In this document: positions 19,326-27,581 of the stretch, in pieces
How the letters are laid out: every line of letters starts with the position of its first letter
Numbering within the stretch: position 1 is the stretch's first letter
Notes under the pieces: generated by a model
What the model was told of the DNA's origin: nothing
What the model saw: the letters and a program-made list of their open reading frames with translations, nothing else
Database searches by the model: none
NCBI GenBank assembly: GCA_021604865.1
Contig: BQJU01000001.1
Location: forward strand, 186,001 to 250,000
Direction: 5' to 3'
DNA length: 64,000 nucleotides
Source: Saprospiraceae bacterium
GTDB lineage: Bacteria > Bacteroidota > Bacteroidia > Chitinophagales > Saprospiraceae
Translations under genes and position numbers: made by a program

Positions 19326-20770
19326 CGAAAGAAGCGGATAGAGGTGGCTAAATTCGCTTCGGATATTTTTTCGTTGATTCCATGAAAAGTCCTCAAGTCT
19401 TGTCGGCTTACCTGATAAGGCCGAAAGCGATAAATATCATCAGTAAGGTTTCTAAAGTGGCGGCTATCAGTCAGCCCAACGGTAAGTGCTGGAGCCACTA
19501 AGACTTCAGGAGAAACCTGCTGAATAGACTTCTGGATGACCTGAAATCCAAAGGTGCCGACGCCAGAAACCGATGAAGGTTCGTCTTGTCCAATTCCTTC
19601 TTGGGGGGTGATCGTGATTCGCTCATCATTGATCACCGCTTTAACACGAGCCATCACTGAAGCAATACTTTCTCCTGGAAGAATCCGGAAGTTGATCTGT
19701 GCGGATGCCTGGGTCGGCATGATATTATCTTTTAAACCACTCTCAATTATTGTCGGGGCAGTCGTAGTGCGGATGATGGCACTTGAAGAGGGATCTTTGC
19801 TGAGTTGGTGGTTTATAATCCCTTCCGTAAGCCACAAATTAGCAAATAGGGTTCGGTACAATGGAGACATCTCTGGGCCGATGTGGTCGAATAAAGCCCT
19901 GGTCGCGCCTTTGATTTTACCTGGAAAAGGATCGTCTTCCAGGCGTTTGATTGCCCGACTGAGTATACCAATCACGCTGTTGGCTGGTGGCATAGAGGAA
20001 TGTCCTCCTTCAGGAAGTCTGGCGTCAAGGCGTAAGGTCAGGTAGCCCTTTTCCGCGACACCAATCATTGCCAATGGCTGACTGAGCCCGGCCAGGGAAT
20101 TTTCAAGCACCAATAGGCCTTCATCCAGGATGTATTCAAAATGTATATCTTTCCGGGCAAAAAAATCAGCCACTTTTTTGGCTCCGTTTTGACCGCCTAT
20201 TTCTTCATCATGCCCAAAAGAAAAATAAATAGTACGTTCGGGGACATAGCCTTCGCTGAGTAATTGTTCGCTGGCTTCGAGTATGGAAATGATGGCTGTT
20301 TTATCATCCAAAGCTCCTCTGCCCCAGATAAAGCCGTCAGCTTTTTGCCCACCAAAGGCAGGTGCTGTCCACTTATCGATCGTATTTTCTTCCACCGGTA
20401 CTACATCCTGATGCGCCAAAAATAAAATAGGTTTTAGCTTAGCATTTTTGCCTGGCCACCTGTATACTTTGCTGATTGGAACAACGGGAATCTTCTCCAT
20501 CATGGAATCCACCAAAGGATACTTCTCTATGATCAAGGTATCAAGTAGGGAAAAGGCATTGGTATCAATTCCGGAATTAGTTGAAATAGTAGCCAAGGTA
20601 AGTGCTGCAGCCAAACGATCAGCAGCACCTTTAGGAATATCGATAGGTGAAATGGCTTCTATGGCAATTTGGCGGGAAGTAAAACCCAACGTTCGAACCA
20701 CCATTATGCCGGCAACAATAAAACCACCAAATAGAATTAACCGAAAAAGTGTACCCAGTATTTTTTTCAT
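19298..20770 (-). CDS. Membrane-anchored M20 family peptidase (carboxypeptidase S / PM20D1-like)
   Basis: Predicted dinuclear zinc peptidase of 490 residues. An N-terminal hydrophobic segment (about residues 8-27) should anchor it or direct export. The M20 metal ligands are visible: HQD in LFLAHQDVVPV (about 119-121), Asp in WGRGALDDK (about 152), the EE pair in HDEEIGG (about 186-187), and a C-terminal His in GLTDSRHF (about 447). An insertion-type dimerisation domain lies between them (about 240-380). The overall layout, with a long N-terminal lead before the catalytic domain, resembles yeast carboxypeptidase S and PM20D1. It follows rfbA by nine bases on the same strand, so it may be read from the same transcript, although no functional link to sugar nucleotide synthesis is obvious. 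Confidence 0.88.
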   Translation of the reverse strand: MKKILGTLFRLILFGGFIVAGIMVVRTLGFTSRQIAIEAISPIDIPKGAADRLAAALTLATISTNSGIDTNAFSLLDTLIIEKYPLVDSMMEKIPVVPISKVYRWPGKNAKLKPILFLAHQDVVPVEENTIDKWTAPAFGGQKADGFIWGRGALDDKTAIISILEASEQLLSEGYVPERTIYFSFGHDEEIGGQNGAKKVADFFARKDIHFEYILDEGLLVLENSLAGLSQPLAMIGVAEKGYLTLRLDARLPEGGHSSMPPANSVIGILSRAIKRLEDDPFPGKIKGATRALFDHIGPEMSPLYRTLFANLWLTEGIINHQLSKDPSSSAIIRTTTAPTIIESGLKDNIMPTQASAQINFRILPGESIASVMARVKAVINDERITITPQEGIGQDEPSSVSGVGTFGFQVIQKSIQQVSPEVLVAPALTVGLTDSRHFRNLTDDIYRFRPYQVSRQDLRTFHGINEKISEANLATSIRFFRQLILNSCL

Positions 20771-20779
20771 AATTTACCG

Positions 20780-21649
20780 CTACGATTCATCGCGAAGTAT
20801 ATCCAGCAAATATTCCCCATAACCACTTTTTAAATAAAAGTTGGCCAGTTTTTCCAGTTGAGTAGCATCAATAAATCCCATCTGGTAGGCAGTTTCTTCA
20901 ATACATCCGATTTTTAAACCCTGCCGATCTTCAATCACTTCAATAAACTGCCCTGCCTGAATGAGGGATTTATGCGTACCGGTATCGAGCCAGGCAACGC
21001 CTCTGCCAAGCACTTTTACCTGGAGTTCGCCCTCCTCTAGATAATATTTATTCACATCCGTAATTTCGTATTCTCCACGTGCACTTGGTTTCAGGTGTTT
21101 GGCCACATCAACTACCGAATTGTTGTAAAAATATAACCCCGGCACGGCATAGTGAGATTTGGGTTTTACAGGTTTCTCTTCGATGGAAATGGCTTTAAAA
21201 GAATGGTCAAACTGCACCACTCCGTAACGTTCCGGATCGGCAACCCTATAAGCAAATACAACGCCTCCAGGAGGGTCTACACTTTCCAGAAGGAGTTCAT
21301 TCAACCCCGCGCCATAAAAAATATTATCCCCGAGGATCAAGGCTACATCGTCTTGCCCGATAAAGGATTCTCCCAGCACAAATGCCTGCGCAAGACCGTT
21401 GGGTTCATGTTGCGGGATATAGGAAAAATTGCAACCAATGCGGCTACCATCACCTAATAATTTTTGAAAATTAGGTAAATCTTCCGGCGTAGAAATAATC
21501 AAAATATCCCGAATGCCAGCCGACAGAAGGGTCGAAAGAGGATAATAGATCATGGGTTTATCATACACCGGCATTAATTGCTTGCTAACTGCCAAAGTAA
21601 GGGGATACAAACGCGTGCCTAATCCACCGGCCAAAATAATGCCTTTCAT
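20780..21649 (-). CDS. rfbA: Glucose-1-phosphate thymidylyltransferase
   Basis: Makes dTDP-glucose from glucose-1-phosphate and dTTP, the first step of dTDP-rhamnose and related dTDP-sugar synthesis for surface polysaccharides. The 289-residue length is standard. The nucleotide-binding motif [11 protein letters not shown] (residues 8-18), the substrate loop [13 protein letters not shown], the metal-binding ILGDNIFYG (about 104-112) and [19 protein letters not shown] are all intact. The other dTDP-rhamnose genes (rfbB, rfbC, rfbD) are not adjacent, which is unusual since they often cluster. The upstream neighbour on the same strand is a receiver-domain protein 27 bases away, and the M20 peptidase follows by nine bases. 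Confidence 0.96.
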   Translation of the reverse strand: MKGIILAGGLGTRLYPLTLAVSKQLMPVYDKPMIYYPLSTLLSAGIRDILIISTPEDLPNFQKLLGDGSRIGCNFSYIPQHEPNGLAQAFVLGESFIGQDDVALILGDNIFYGAGLNELLLESVDPPGGVVFAYRVADPERYGVVQFDHSFKAISIEEKPVKPKSHYAVPGLYFYNNSVVDVAKHLKPSARGEYEITDVNKYYLEEGELQVKVLGRGVAWLDTGTHKSLIQAGQFIEVIEDRQGLKIGCIEETAYQMGFIDATQLEKLANFYLKSGYGEYLLDILRDES

Positions 21650-21676
21650 TTCCTGTTGTTTGTAGTTCTATATAAA

Positions 21677-22036
21677 TCAATTGTCTAACACTTTACGAAT
21701 ACGCAATACTAATTCCGCTGTTTTAAAGGGCTTAATCATAAAATCACTAGCTCCTTTTTTTAATAAACTGAGCAGTATTTCCCCCTGATCGGTATCCCCA
21801 ATAACAATAAAAGGAACGGGGTGCTTCTGGTTTTTTTGGACATTTATCAATAAATCGGCAGCCGACTCCTTTAAGGTACCAAGACTGATAATAACAAGGG
21901 CCGGTGCTACTCGTAGGATATACTCGGCAATGGAATTTTCGGCAGCTATGATTTCAACCTCAAAACCACCCTTACGGAGTCTAAGCTCCAAAGCAGTCAT
22001 TAGTACCTCTTCATCTTCACAAATCAAAACCTTCAT
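21677..22036 (-). CDS. Stand-alone pseudo-receiver (response-regulator fold lacking the phospho-acceptor Asp)
   Basis: A 119-residue single-domain receiver. The acidic pocket (CEDEE, residues 6-10) and the conserved Lys of MIKPF (about residue 100) are present, and the hydrophobic strand pattern fits the CheY fold. The phospho-acceptor position, normally Asp at the end of strand 3, is Ser51 in LVIISLGTL, and the usual Thr/Ser of strand 4 appears to be Gly (VIGDT). It therefore probably cannot be phosphorylated in the usual way and may act as a binding module. It follows the Hpt and hybrid kinase genes by 103 bases on the same strand and precedes rfbA by 27 bases. Motif assignment is by eye; the family call is secure, the loss of the Asp is what I read directly. 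Confidence 0.85.
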   Translation of the reverse strand: MKVLICEDEEVLMTALELRLRKGGFEVEIIAAENSIAEYILRVAPALVIISLGTLKESAADLLINVQKNQKHPVPFIVIGDTDQGEILLSLLKKGASDFMIKPFKTAELVLRIRKVLDN

Positions 22037-22139
22037 CTCTCCGTTCGGTATTAGGGTTATCGGCTCTAAAGAGCTCGTTTTAAGATGGGCAAAGATATAA
22101 AGAATAATTCAGGCAGTTATTTGGTCTCCAAACTTGTGC

Positions 22140-22502
22140 TTAAAAATTTACTTTAATCATTGCCTCTTCCAATTCTATCAAAACGGATGAAGAGAGTTTT
22201 TCCAATTGTGTTAGAGAAAGGTCTATTTCCTGTGGGTCTTGCTGATCGCCGGAATAATTAAGGATACTGAGGTTGGCCTGTTGCATGGCCTGATTGCCAG
22301 AATAATCAAGGGTAGATTTCATTTTGTGGGCTGCTTGTTGCAGTGCTGTCCATTTTTTTTCTTCAAATAAAGCCCGCATTTGAGGCAACCCCGTCCGCAA
22401 ATCCGAAAGCAGTAATTCCAGTAAAGTTAATCTTACCTGAGGATCATTTCCAGCCATTAATTCCAGATAGTCTAAATTAATATGATTCTTCTTGTCATGC
22501 AT
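22140..22502 (-). CDS. Hpt (histidine phosphotransfer) domain protein
   Basis: A 120-residue helical protein with the phosphotransfer motif AAHKMKSTLDY; His59 is the predicted phosphorylation site. Such proteins carry phosphoryl groups between the receiver of a hybrid kinase and a downstream response regulator. The start overlaps the last bases of the hybrid kinase gene by eight bases, so the two are translationally coupled and very likely partners: the kinase ends in a receiver domain that could donate phosphate to His59. The residue spacing after the His (KMKSTLDYSGNQ) fits the usual HxxKG/S pattern with Ser in place of Gly. The next acceptor is not obvious, since the receiver encoded downstream lacks its Asp. 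Confidence 0.88.
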   Translation of the reverse strand: MHDKKNHINLDYLELMAGNDPQVRLTLLELLLSDLRTGLPQMRALFEEKKWTALQQAAHKMKSTLDYSGNQAMQQANLSILNYSGDQQDPQEIDLSLTQLEKLSSSVLIELEEAMIKVNF

Positions 22503-24447
22503 TTTTTAACGCTTTCCTAGCAAGATGAAATTCAATTTTTTCAAAAAGTTGTTCAGGGTCAAAAGGTTTTAGCACATAATCATCTAATCCATATCGGCTG
22601 AACTTTTCCTGCTGTGAAATCATGTGGTGAGCGGTCATTGCCAAGATTGGTGTTTGGGCAATTTGTACGGGCATATTTTTTCGGATATAGTTTGTGGTTT
22701 CAAAGCCGTCTCTAATAGGCATTTGCAAGTCCATCAATATAATATCGACCGATTGCTTTTCTAAAACCTCAATAGCCTCATCACCATTGCTTGTTACAAT
22801 GACTTTTACATTTTTCCAATGCTTCTCCAAGGTGCGTTGGATCACCAATTGATTCATTTTATGGTCCTCGACAATCAATACCGAAAATGACAGAGTAGAA
22901 GAATCTTTCGCTGAGTTATTTTCCTTGTATGGTTTGTTTTTCAGCTGCGTTTCTGGGGCCAATTCGAACATCAGATCAAAATAAAAAACGGAACCACTAC
23001 CCAACTGGCTAACGACTTGAATTTTACCCCCTTGTTGCTCAATTATTTTTTTAGTGATGGCCAGTCCCAAGCCAGTACCCTCTGTTACCCGGTCTTTTCG
23101 GGAAATTCGGGTAAATGTTTCAAAAATCGATTCCAATTCTGAATCAGGGATGCCAATACCACTATCCTTTATGCTAAAACGGAGTTCAAGAAAATCAATA
23201 GTTTGCCGAAGGATTTCAATTTTAACCTTAACGCCACCTTTATCTGTAAATTTAATGGCGTTACCAACCAGATTGTACAATATTTGATTCAGTCGCAGCT
23301 TGTCTCCTATTATTTGCTGGTGGAGGCCCGAGGGAAGAAACAAATCAAAGTCCAATTTTTTCTCCTGTGCTTTTGGACGCATAGCCTCCATCAGATCCTG
23401 CATGACAGTGGTCAAATTGAATGCATTGGAAGAAAAGTGGATTTCATTATTTTGATAGGCCGAAACATGTAGGATATCATTGATAATACCTAGCAATACT
23501 TCAGAAGATTGTTTGATGGAATATACATACTCGTATTCTTCTTTCTCTTTCACCATTGGCAACAACAGATTGGTCATACCGAGTATGGCATTCATCGGTG
23601 TCCGCATTTCATGGCTGACATTGGCGATTACCTGTTCTTTAATTTTGGCAGATTCCTGGGCTAAATCCCGGGCATTACGCATTTCTTCAGCACGTTTCTG
23701 TTCCGTAATATCTTGCAGAATTCCATTAAAATGGTAGTGGCCCAGGCTGTTTCTGGTCGCTTTACAGGTCAGCGAAATAAAGCGGGTAGAGCCATTTCGA
23801 ATAACAATGCGTTCTTCTCTTTTTGAAATGCCAAGCAATTTTGCCTCTTCCTCCATTTGAATAAGCACATGCAGTGGATTTTCAGGATTTTTCAGATCTG
23901 CATACACAAATTTTGCCTCTACCGGATCCAAATTGAAAATGCGATATACTTCATTTGATGCAAAGAAAAATTCCTTATTAAGACGGCATTCCCAATGGCC
24001 AATTTTGGCAATGCGCTGTGCATCCTCCAGTCGACTGAGAATATTACTACGTTCTATGGAAAATCGAAGGGATTTGGCTAGCTGTGGAAAATCAAACTCT
24101 CCTTTTTCAAGATAATCCTGAGCTCCTGCTTTAACGGCCTTCAAACCAAGGTATTTATCAGACGCGCCAGTAAGGACAATAATATTGTTGTTTGGATAAT
24201 GGGTAAGAAACGTCTCCAATGTCTCGAAGCCTGTACTATCTGGTAAATTTAAATCGAGAAGTATTGCGGCATAATTCCCCTCCTTTAGCGCTTTCAGGCC
24301 ATCAGCTAGCGTGGAGACATTGGTGATCTCGCATTCACCAAGATCACTTTGTTCTAGCATGATTTCTACTAGCCTGACATAGCTGGGATCATCTTCCACC
24401 AGAAGAATTTTATTGCTGATCCCAAAATCCGGCAAATGTTTGTACAT
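22495..24447 (-). CDS. Hybrid sensor histidine kinase (REC-PAS-HisKA-HATPase-REC)
   Basis: A 650-residue soluble kinase without signal peptide or membrane helix. Order: N-terminal receiver (about 10-130; LLVEDD, phospho-Asp in AILLDLNLPD near 66), PAS-like domain with PAC end (about 140-255), HisKA with NVSHEMRTPMNAILG (His about 280), ATPase domain with N-box NLVGNAIKF, DSGIGIP and TGLGLAITKK (about 370-495), and C-terminal receiver (about 520-645; LIVEDHKMNQ, phospho-Asp in IILMDLQMP near 573). ATG at 24447 is preferred to the TTG at 24483, since the receiver begins soon after it. The C-terminal receiver and the overlapping Hpt gene form a complete phosphorelay. The N-terminal receiver suggests its input comes from another kinase. 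Confidence 0.9.
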   Translation of the reverse strand: MYKHLPDFGISNKILLVEDDPSYVRLVEIMLEQSDLGECEITNVSTLADGLKALKEGNYAAILLDLNLPDSTGFETLETFLTHYPNNNIIVLTGASDKYLGLKAVKAGAQDYLEKGEFDFPQLAKSLRFSIERSNILSRLEDAQRIAKIGHWECRLNKEFFFASNEVYRIFNLDPVEAKFVYADLKNPENPLHVLIQMEEEAKLLGISKREERIVIRNGSTRFISLTCKATRNSLGHYHFNGILQDITEQKRAEEMRNARDLAQESAKIKEQVIANVSHEMRTPMNAILGMTNLLLPMVKEKEEYEYVYSIKQSSEVLLGIINDILHVSAYQNNEIHFSSNAFNLTTVMQDLMEAMRPKAQEKKLDFDLFLPSGLHQQIIGDKLRLNQILYNLVGNAIKFTDKGGVKVKIEILRQTIDFLELRFSIKDSGIGIPDSELESIFETFTRISRKDRVTEGTGLGLAITKKIIEQQGGKIQVVSQLGSGSVFYFDLMFELAPETQLKNKPYKENNSAKDSSTLSFSVLIVEDHKMNQLVIQRTLEKHWKNVKVIVTSNGDEAIEVLEKQSVDIILMDLQMPIRDGFETTNYIRKNMPVQIAQTPILAMTAHHMISQQEKFSRYGLDDYVLKPFDPEQLFEKIEFHLARKALKNA

Positions 24448-24906
24448 CGTGTCTTTTTTTCCCAAGGTGCGATGATCCACCAATCTTTCCCTTCTAAGTT
24501 TGTTTACAGCCTATACTCATGGTTCCTTCACTTAGGCGCTTAAGCCTATGGCAGAGGGGGGCGGTGAAGTAAGTTCATGTTTGGAGGCCAACCATACGCT
24601 TGCGCTGAAGCTTCAACGTAGGAGCATTGGCTGCAAAGAATCCCTTTTTTGATGATACTTTGTTACTTTTTTGTCCGTACCTCAAGGTATTAACTTCAAA
24701 AAAAGTCTTGTTTTATCAAAAAATGGACACTTTTCGCTATAAAAGCCGACCTTCAAACAAGCACTAAGGAACTGAAGCTATCTCCAAGACGCAAAGTCAC
24801 TGGCGATGGATTCAGCACAAGCGTGGACTGACCTCCAAACAAACTCTTACAGCACCTATGTAGTATTGTTGAGTTTTAGGTTGTTGAACATCAAGTCTAA
24901 TAACTT
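24448..24906. other. Intergenic region between a small unknown gene and the hybrid kinase
   Basis: About 460 bases with no credible gene. It holds mosaic repeat copy A (24579-24689) and a short inverted repeat, TAGGC/GCCTA, around 24533-24548. The kinase promoter should lie at the left side of this region on the minus strand, but I could not identify a convincing -7/-33 pair. Confidence 0.7.
24579..24689 (+). repeat. Mosaic intergenic repeat, copy A (short form)
   Basis: The left part (GTTTGGAGGCCAA, then ACGCTTGCGCTGAAGCTT) matches copy B at 47503-47537. The right part (GTAGGAGCATTGGCTGCAAAG, a T run, GATGATAC, then CTTTTTTGTC and GTACCTCA) matches copies B (47671-47712) and C (53798-53863). 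The two parts are nearly contiguous here, whereas B has about 130 bases between them. Confidence 0.85.
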
Positions 24907-25260
24907 TTATTCCCTGGGTAGAAAAACAAATTGGGCGGTACCTTCTTCCACAAGAAATAAACAAATGAAATCTTTCGGATCTTTGTAAACAGCCCTGAAA
25001 TTATCCACCCTCGCCATCTCAATAACATTTTTGGCAGCGAGTTCTTCCAGGGTTGTTGCATTGATCGACCAAGCATTATTATCTTCAGCGTCTCCTTCTA
25101 TAATTGGTAATCCCAGGTCGAGTTGAGCGTGAAATATCGCGAAAATGGGATAATTGGAGACATCCTCATCCAAAATGGTATCAGCAGCTTTGCCTAATAC
25201 TTCTTTATATGGTGAAATTACCTGCTCTAATTCTTCGTAGATTCCTTTTACACTCATCAT
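24907..25260 (-). CDS. Hypothetical protein (117 aa)
   Basis: A small, acidic, probably cytoplasmic protein that I do not recognise. It has no signal peptide, membrane helix or catalytic motif I can name. The first half is predicted helical (GIYEELEQVISPYKEVLGKAAD), and the rest alternates in an alpha/beta manner (PIFAIFHAQL, then WSINATTLEELAAKNVI, then FICLFLVEEGTAQFVFLP). A compact fold of the SseB kind is possible but not supported by any clear motif. ATG 25257 is as good a start as 25260. It lies 55 bases downstream of rlmD on the same strand and may belong to the RDD-rlmD transcript. Coding-like codon usage and the strand-consistent context make it a likely real gene. Confidence 0.7.
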   Translation of the reverse strand: MMSVKGIYEELEQVISPYKEVLGKAADTILDEDVSNYPIFAIFHAQLDLGLPIIEGDAEDNNAWSINATTLEELAAKNVIEMARVDNFRAVYKDPKDFICLFLVEEGTAQFVFLPRE

Positions 25261-25315
25261 TAAACTATCTGGTGAAAGTAGCTCTTTTTTGGTTAAAATA
25301 AAAGATTAAGCCCCA

Positions 25316-26728
25316 TTATCCTTCCCGCAGCTCCAGCAATGCCACACTTTCAATATGATGGGTATGGGGGAACATATCTACCGGGCGCACTTTCCGAACC
25401 TCGTATTTTTCCGAAAGTAGGTGTAAATCCCGCGCCTGAGTAGCTGGGTTACAACTCACGTATACGATACGCGGAGCGGCCAGTTCCAGCAGCATTTCTA
25501 CTACTTTGGCATGCATACCTGCCCGTGGCGGATCGGTAATCAACAAATCAGGACGCCCATGCTTTTCAGCAAATTCATGCGTTAAAATGTCTTTGACATC
25601 TCCAGCATAAAATACAGCATTATTTACATCATTGAGTTGGGCATTTTCATGAGCATCTTCAATAGCAGCGGCTATTTCTTCAATGCCTACCACTTGTCGG
25701 CAATGTTTGGCGATATACAAAGCGATACTGCCGATCCCAGTATATAGATCATATACATTTTCATCACCTTTTAAACCAGCGTATTCTACTATTGTATCAT
25801 AAAGGGCTACAGCCTGCCCTGTATTGGTCTGAAAAAAGGACTTGGGGCCGATTTTGAAACGAGTCTCCCTCAGCATTTCTTCTACATAACCCTTGCCCGA
25901 ATAGGTTATCATATCCAAATCATATAAAAAGTCGTTGAGTTTGGTATTGATGCAATAAGTCAAGGTCGTGATTTCGGGACACTGCTCCAGGATCGCATCC
26001 AGGTATGGGTTCATCCGTTTTGGGTCATTTTTGTGGAAACTGAGCAGTACCAGCACTTCACCAATAGACGTCACCCTGATCATGATTTGTCGCAGATACC
26101 CCTTTTGCTCCCGGGCATCATAGAAGGTGAGGCCCTGTTCGATGGCTATGGCTTTTACGGTATCCCGCAGACTATTGGAAGGGGCGGGTTGTAGCCAGCA
26201 ATGTTTAATATCCACTACCTTATCAAAAGCACCGGGCCGGTGAAAGCCCACTACGTTTTCTACATTGGATATATCCGTATTCAATTCCTCCGCACTTAGC
26301 CACCGTTTATTCGAAAAGGTAAATTCCAATTTGTTGCGATAATATTGGGTTTCTTTTGCGCCCAGAATCGGTTCCGTTTCTCCAATATCTACCTTGGCAA
26401 TACGGCGCATGGCATCTTCTACCACTTGTTGTTTGTGGCGCAGCTGTGCTTCATAGGAAATATGCTGCCAGCGGCACCCTCCGCACACGCCAAAATGTGC
26501 ACAAATCGGCTCTACCCGATCTTCGGAATAGTGATGTATTTGTTGAGCCACCCCCATGAGAAAGCCCTTTTTCTTACGTAATACCAATACATCCGCTACA
26601 TCTCCGGGTGCTACATCTTCTACAAAAATTACCCGGCCTTGCTCATCCCTGCCTACACTCTTTCCCTTATCGGCAATACCGGTAAATTTTACATTCTGCA
26701 CAATTTTCTTTTTTCTGCTTCTTGACAT
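25316..26728 (-). CDS. rlmD: 23S rRNA (uracil-5-)-methyltransferase RlmD/RumA-type
   Basis: SAM-dependent RNA m5U methyltransferase. An N-terminal TRAM domain (about residues 5-60) precedes the iron-sulfur cysteines of CAHFGVCGGC (about 76-85) with a further Cys in KHCWLQ. The SAM-binding motif is DLYTGIGSIALYIA (about 316), and the catalytic blocks TDPPRAG and SCNPATQARDL are intact, the latter with the nucleophilic Cys. The 470-residue length is normal. The RumA family includes enzymes for U747 and U1939 of 23S rRNA and for U54 of tRNA, so the exact position is inferred from family habit. It begins 30 bases after the RDD gene on the same strand. Confidence 0.9.
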   Translation of the reverse strand: MSRSRKKKIVQNVKFTGIADKGKSVGRDEQGRVIFVEDVAPGDVADVLVLRKKKGFLMGVAQQIHHYSEDRVEPICAHFGVCGGCRWQHISYEAQLRHKQQVVEDAMRRIAKVDIGETEPILGAKETQYYRNKLEFTFSNKRWLSAEELNTDISNVENVVGFHRPGAFDKVVDIKHCWLQPAPSNSLRDTVKAIAIEQGLTFYDAREQKGYLRQIMIRVTSIGEVLVLLSFHKNDPKRMNPYLDAILEQCPEITTLTYCINTKLNDFLYDLDMITYSGKGYVEEMLRETRFKIGPKSFFQTNTGQAVALYDTIVEYAGLKGDENVYDLYTGIGSIALYIAKHCRQVVGIEEIAAAIEDAHENAQLNDVNNAVFYAGDVKDILTHEFAEKHGRPDLLITDPPRAGMHAKVVEMLLELAAPRIVYVSCNPATQARDLHLLSEKYEVRKVRPVDMFPHTHHIESVALLELREG

Positions 26729-26758
26729 TTGTTCTAGATATCTATTAACGTTCTTGAG

Positions 26759-27505
26759 CTACCTGGTCAGGACAATATAATCTCTGATCAAGGTTTTTAA
26801 AAATTCAATTTTATCGTTGTCTACATCTTCAATTTCCAGGACCTCTTTCAGGTGCGTGACCAGTTCTACGATGACCTTTTTGTGGGCATCATTGGGATGG
26901 TTGCGATAACGGGAGATGGTGCCTTTGATCAGCAGCATATCTGATTCGCTCAATTTCTTGACCTCTGGATAGTGAGGTTCATAGTCTTCCAGAGAGCTGA
27001 TTTTGAGAATGTCATTCAGTTGGAAATTGAGACTGGAACGCAGGCGGATAACGGTCGTATTGGCCGTCATATCACCCAGGCGCTGGTTTTTATTGGAAGA
27101 GCTGATCAGCAGAGCAGCAAGGATACCTCCCGAAAAAATGGTATCTACAATATGAAAAACGGACCGCAGCAGATAATCACTCAACCCCGGTTCCTGCCCA
27201 TCCAAACGAACCACTTTGATGCTCATCGATTTTTTGCCCCAGGATTGCCCATCGGCAAAAACTTCAGAAAGCAACTGGTAAAGTAAAAAACAAATTACAG
27301 GAAGCAAACTATAAATCATGCCCAGAGACAGATCCGAGTTGCCATTGCCATCACTAAAAGCTGCTGAAAGCAACAAGGCCAGGATCATATAAATAGCGCC
27401 TACAATGATGGCATCGATCATGATGGCGAGCATTCTTTCCCAGAGCGTGGCCAGCTCATATTCGATGGTTACATTCTGAGTTGTTTTAATATCAATTGTT
27501 TGCAT
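26759..27505 (-). CDS. RDD family membrane protein
   Basis: A 248-residue protein with the RDD domain in residues 15-165: WERMLAIMIDAIIVG carries the conserved Arg and Asp, and a second signature, GKKSMSIKVVRLDG, sits between the second and third hydrophobic segments. Three to four membrane helices are visible; the last 85 residues are soluble and charged. I chose ATG 27505 over an upstream TTG because the domain begins directly after it. It diverges from the SpoIIM-like operon with only 76 bases between starts, an arrangement I recall from related genomes, and points to a shared role. The molecular function is unknown; some RDD proteins have been linked to Na+/H+ transport, which cannot be inferred here. 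Confidence 0.88.
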   Translation of the reverse strand: MQTIDIKTTQNVTIEYELATLWERMLAIMIDAIIVGAIYMILALLLSAAFSDGNGNSDLSLGMIYSLLPVICFLLYQLLSEVFADGQSWGKKSMSIKVVRLDGQEPGLSDYLLRSVFHIVDTIFSGGILAALLISSSNKNQRLGDMTANTTVIRLRSSLNFQLNDILKISSLEDYEPHYPEVKKLSESDMLLIKGTISRYRNHPNDAHKKVIVELVTHLKEVLEIEDVDNDKIEFLKTLIRDYIVLTR

Positions 27506-27533
27506 TGCCGCAAAGTTAACAGGACACAGGTTG

Positions 27534-27547
27534 TATTTGTACAAATA
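27534..27547. promoter_or_regulatory. Perfect 14-bp palindrome between divergent RDD and SpoIIM-like genes
   Basis: TATTTGTACAAATA is self-complementary over 14 bases and lies in the middle of the 76-base divergent promoter region. This fits a binding site for a dimeric regulator acting on both operons. Its half TATTTG also resembles the end of the Bacteroidota -7 element on either strand. Confidence 0.45.
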
Positions 27548-27581
27548 TTTTCATAAAATGTGGTCTTTTCAAGCTTAATGC

